A stretch of 64,000 nucleotides of DNA, taken from positions 248,001 to 312,000 of the forward strand of contig NZ_JAQOTJ010000003.1 in the NCBI RefSeq assembly GCF_028401955.1, read 5' to 3'. Position 1 is the first letter of the stretch, and every line of letters begins with the position of its first letter. The notes beneath the pieces are model-generated. The model was not told the DNA's origin. It saw only the letters and a program-made list of their open reading frames with translations, and ran no database searches. Position numbers and translations under genes: made by a program. Positions 63,356 to 64,000 of this stretch are shown in pieces. This DNA is from Bacillus sp. BP-3 (GTDB taxonomy: Bacteria > Bacillota > Bacilli > Bacillales > Bacillaceae_G).

Positions 63356-64000
63356 GCGCTTCCATTTTAATTATTGGAGAGGGACTATTGGCAAATCGTG
63401 CATATGAAGAGTTAGCTATCCAATATGAAGTCAATCAACAGACAGATTTTGATTTAAAAATACCAGCAACAACCGATTTAGTACTCGTGTTACATGATAA
63501 TTGGAATCCTTCTTTTCATACACAGGCAGAAAGTGTACTTCAATCAACGAATATTCCTTGGCTGCGAGCTTTCGTTTCATTTGGAGAAGGAATAATTGGC
63601 CCGCTAGTTCGTCCTGGCAAGCCTGGATGTTCCCAATGCGCAGATATACGTCGTACTTTTGCAGGAAATGATTCGAAAGAAACGTGGGAAATATTGCGAA
63701 TTCTAACAACAAAAAAAGAAATACCCCGAGACATATGGGCATCAAGTAATGCAGTATTACAGATGACACATCTTCTGCTAGAAGAAGTGCGGTGCATTTT
63801 ACAAGATGGCCATGCACGATTAGAAGGACATATGTTGTTCGTTAATTTAGAGACACTGAAAAGCTCCTATCATTTTTTTCTACCTCATCCTTTATGTTCA
63901 AATTGTAGCCAATTGCCTATTGATTCATCACATACAGCCAAGATTTCATTACAATCAAGCCCAAAGATTAACATAAATGATTATCGTTGTCGTTCAATCT
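63352..64000 (+). CDS. TOMM leader-peptide-binding cyclodehydratase component (3' end beyond window)
   Basis: TTG start (GAGGAGG upstream), at least 216 codons, no stop before the window end. N-terminus MSASILIIGEGLLANRAYEE; two CxxC pairs, C93/C96 (GCSQCADIRR) and C182/C185 (LCSNCSQLP), as in the zinc-binding cyclodehydratase C component, which may be followed by the YcaO domain beyond the window. Translation is coupled to the maturation protein. Confidence 0.85.
   Translation, partial: MSASILIIGEGLLANRAYEELAIQYEVNQQTDFDLKIPATTDLVLVLHDNWNPSFHTQAESVLQSTNIPWLRAFVSFGEGIIGPLVRPGKPGCSQCADIRRTFAGNDSKETWEILRILTTKKEIPRDIWASSNAVLQMTHLLLEEVRCILQDGHARLEGHMLFVNLETLKSSYHFFLPHPLCSNCSQLPIDSSHTAKISLQSSPKININDYRCRSI

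Noticed and set aside
63431-63817. Minus-strand frames at the window end
   Set aside because: They lie antisense to the cyclodehydratase component, which has a ribosome site, coupled start and two CxxC pairs.

Overview
The window is a 64 kb chromosomal segment from a Bacillus cereus group bacterium (B. cereus, thuringiensis or anthracis type). Supporting this are the low-GC, densely packed genes with GGAGG ribosome-binding sites and many TTG/GTG starts, a sleB-ypeB-sporulation lipoprotein spore operon, a kynUBA operon, ppaC, an Rph-type rifampin phosphotransferase and a heterocycloanthracin-type bacteriocin locus. The assignment rests on remembered protein families; no search was run. No rRNA, tRNA or CRISPR array was seen.

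Layout. 1-7.2 kb: FAD-linked oxidase (cut by the window edge), half-size MFS protein, DUF1836 regulator divergent from a secreted-protein/DUF2653 pair, alpha/beta hydrolase, ppaC and two small proteins. 7.2-14.5 kb: recQ, DinB protein, helD, 2Fe-2S ferredoxin, and a sigma factor next to a second ClpP. 14.5-16.5 kb: a decayed stretch with a LysR 3' remnant fused to an ABC permease remnant, then a frameshifted beta-CASP nuclease-like gene. 16.6-22.2 kb: P1 peptidase, NIPSNAP, HIT, PP2C-like, GNAT and DUF families. 22.3-24.3 kb: a stand-alone TnpB-related IS200/IS605-type element. 24.6-31.3 kb: GMC oxidoreductase, LysE remnant, MBL hydrolase, HAD, HD and SDR genes.

31.6-35.2 kb: a TetR regulator divergent from kynUBA (tryptophan to anthranilate), with stacked operator palindromes between them. 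35.3-38.3 kb: rph with an in-frame 24-bp duplication, then an IS231-like end remnant. 39.4-42.9 kb: DUF3889 protein, a large structured element, and sleB-ypeB-lipoprotein for cortex lysis at germination. 43-51 kb: hom, a DUF4145 protein with two C-terminal repeats, DUF817, P450, DUF1540 and HAD genes. 51.5-57 kb: an orphan PAS histidine kinase; a haem-type membrane protein with a two-component system, followed by a PAP2 phosphatase. 57-60.7 kb: DUF3189, an internally duplicated protein, a 34-aa protein, and an MFS pump preceded by an 18-codon leader peptide with competing hairpins.

60.9-64 kb: a Cys-rich heterocycloanthracin-type precursor next to its thiazole/oxazole maturation genes, the last of which runs off the window.

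The strongest candidates for something new are the leader-peptide attenuator before the MFS pump (58.8-59.0 kb), the linked bacteriocin precursor and maturation genes (60.9-64 kb), the start-sequestering inverted repeat of the DUF1540 gene (49.9 kb), the unusual TnpB-related protein (22.3-24.3 kb) and the structured element at 39.8 kb.
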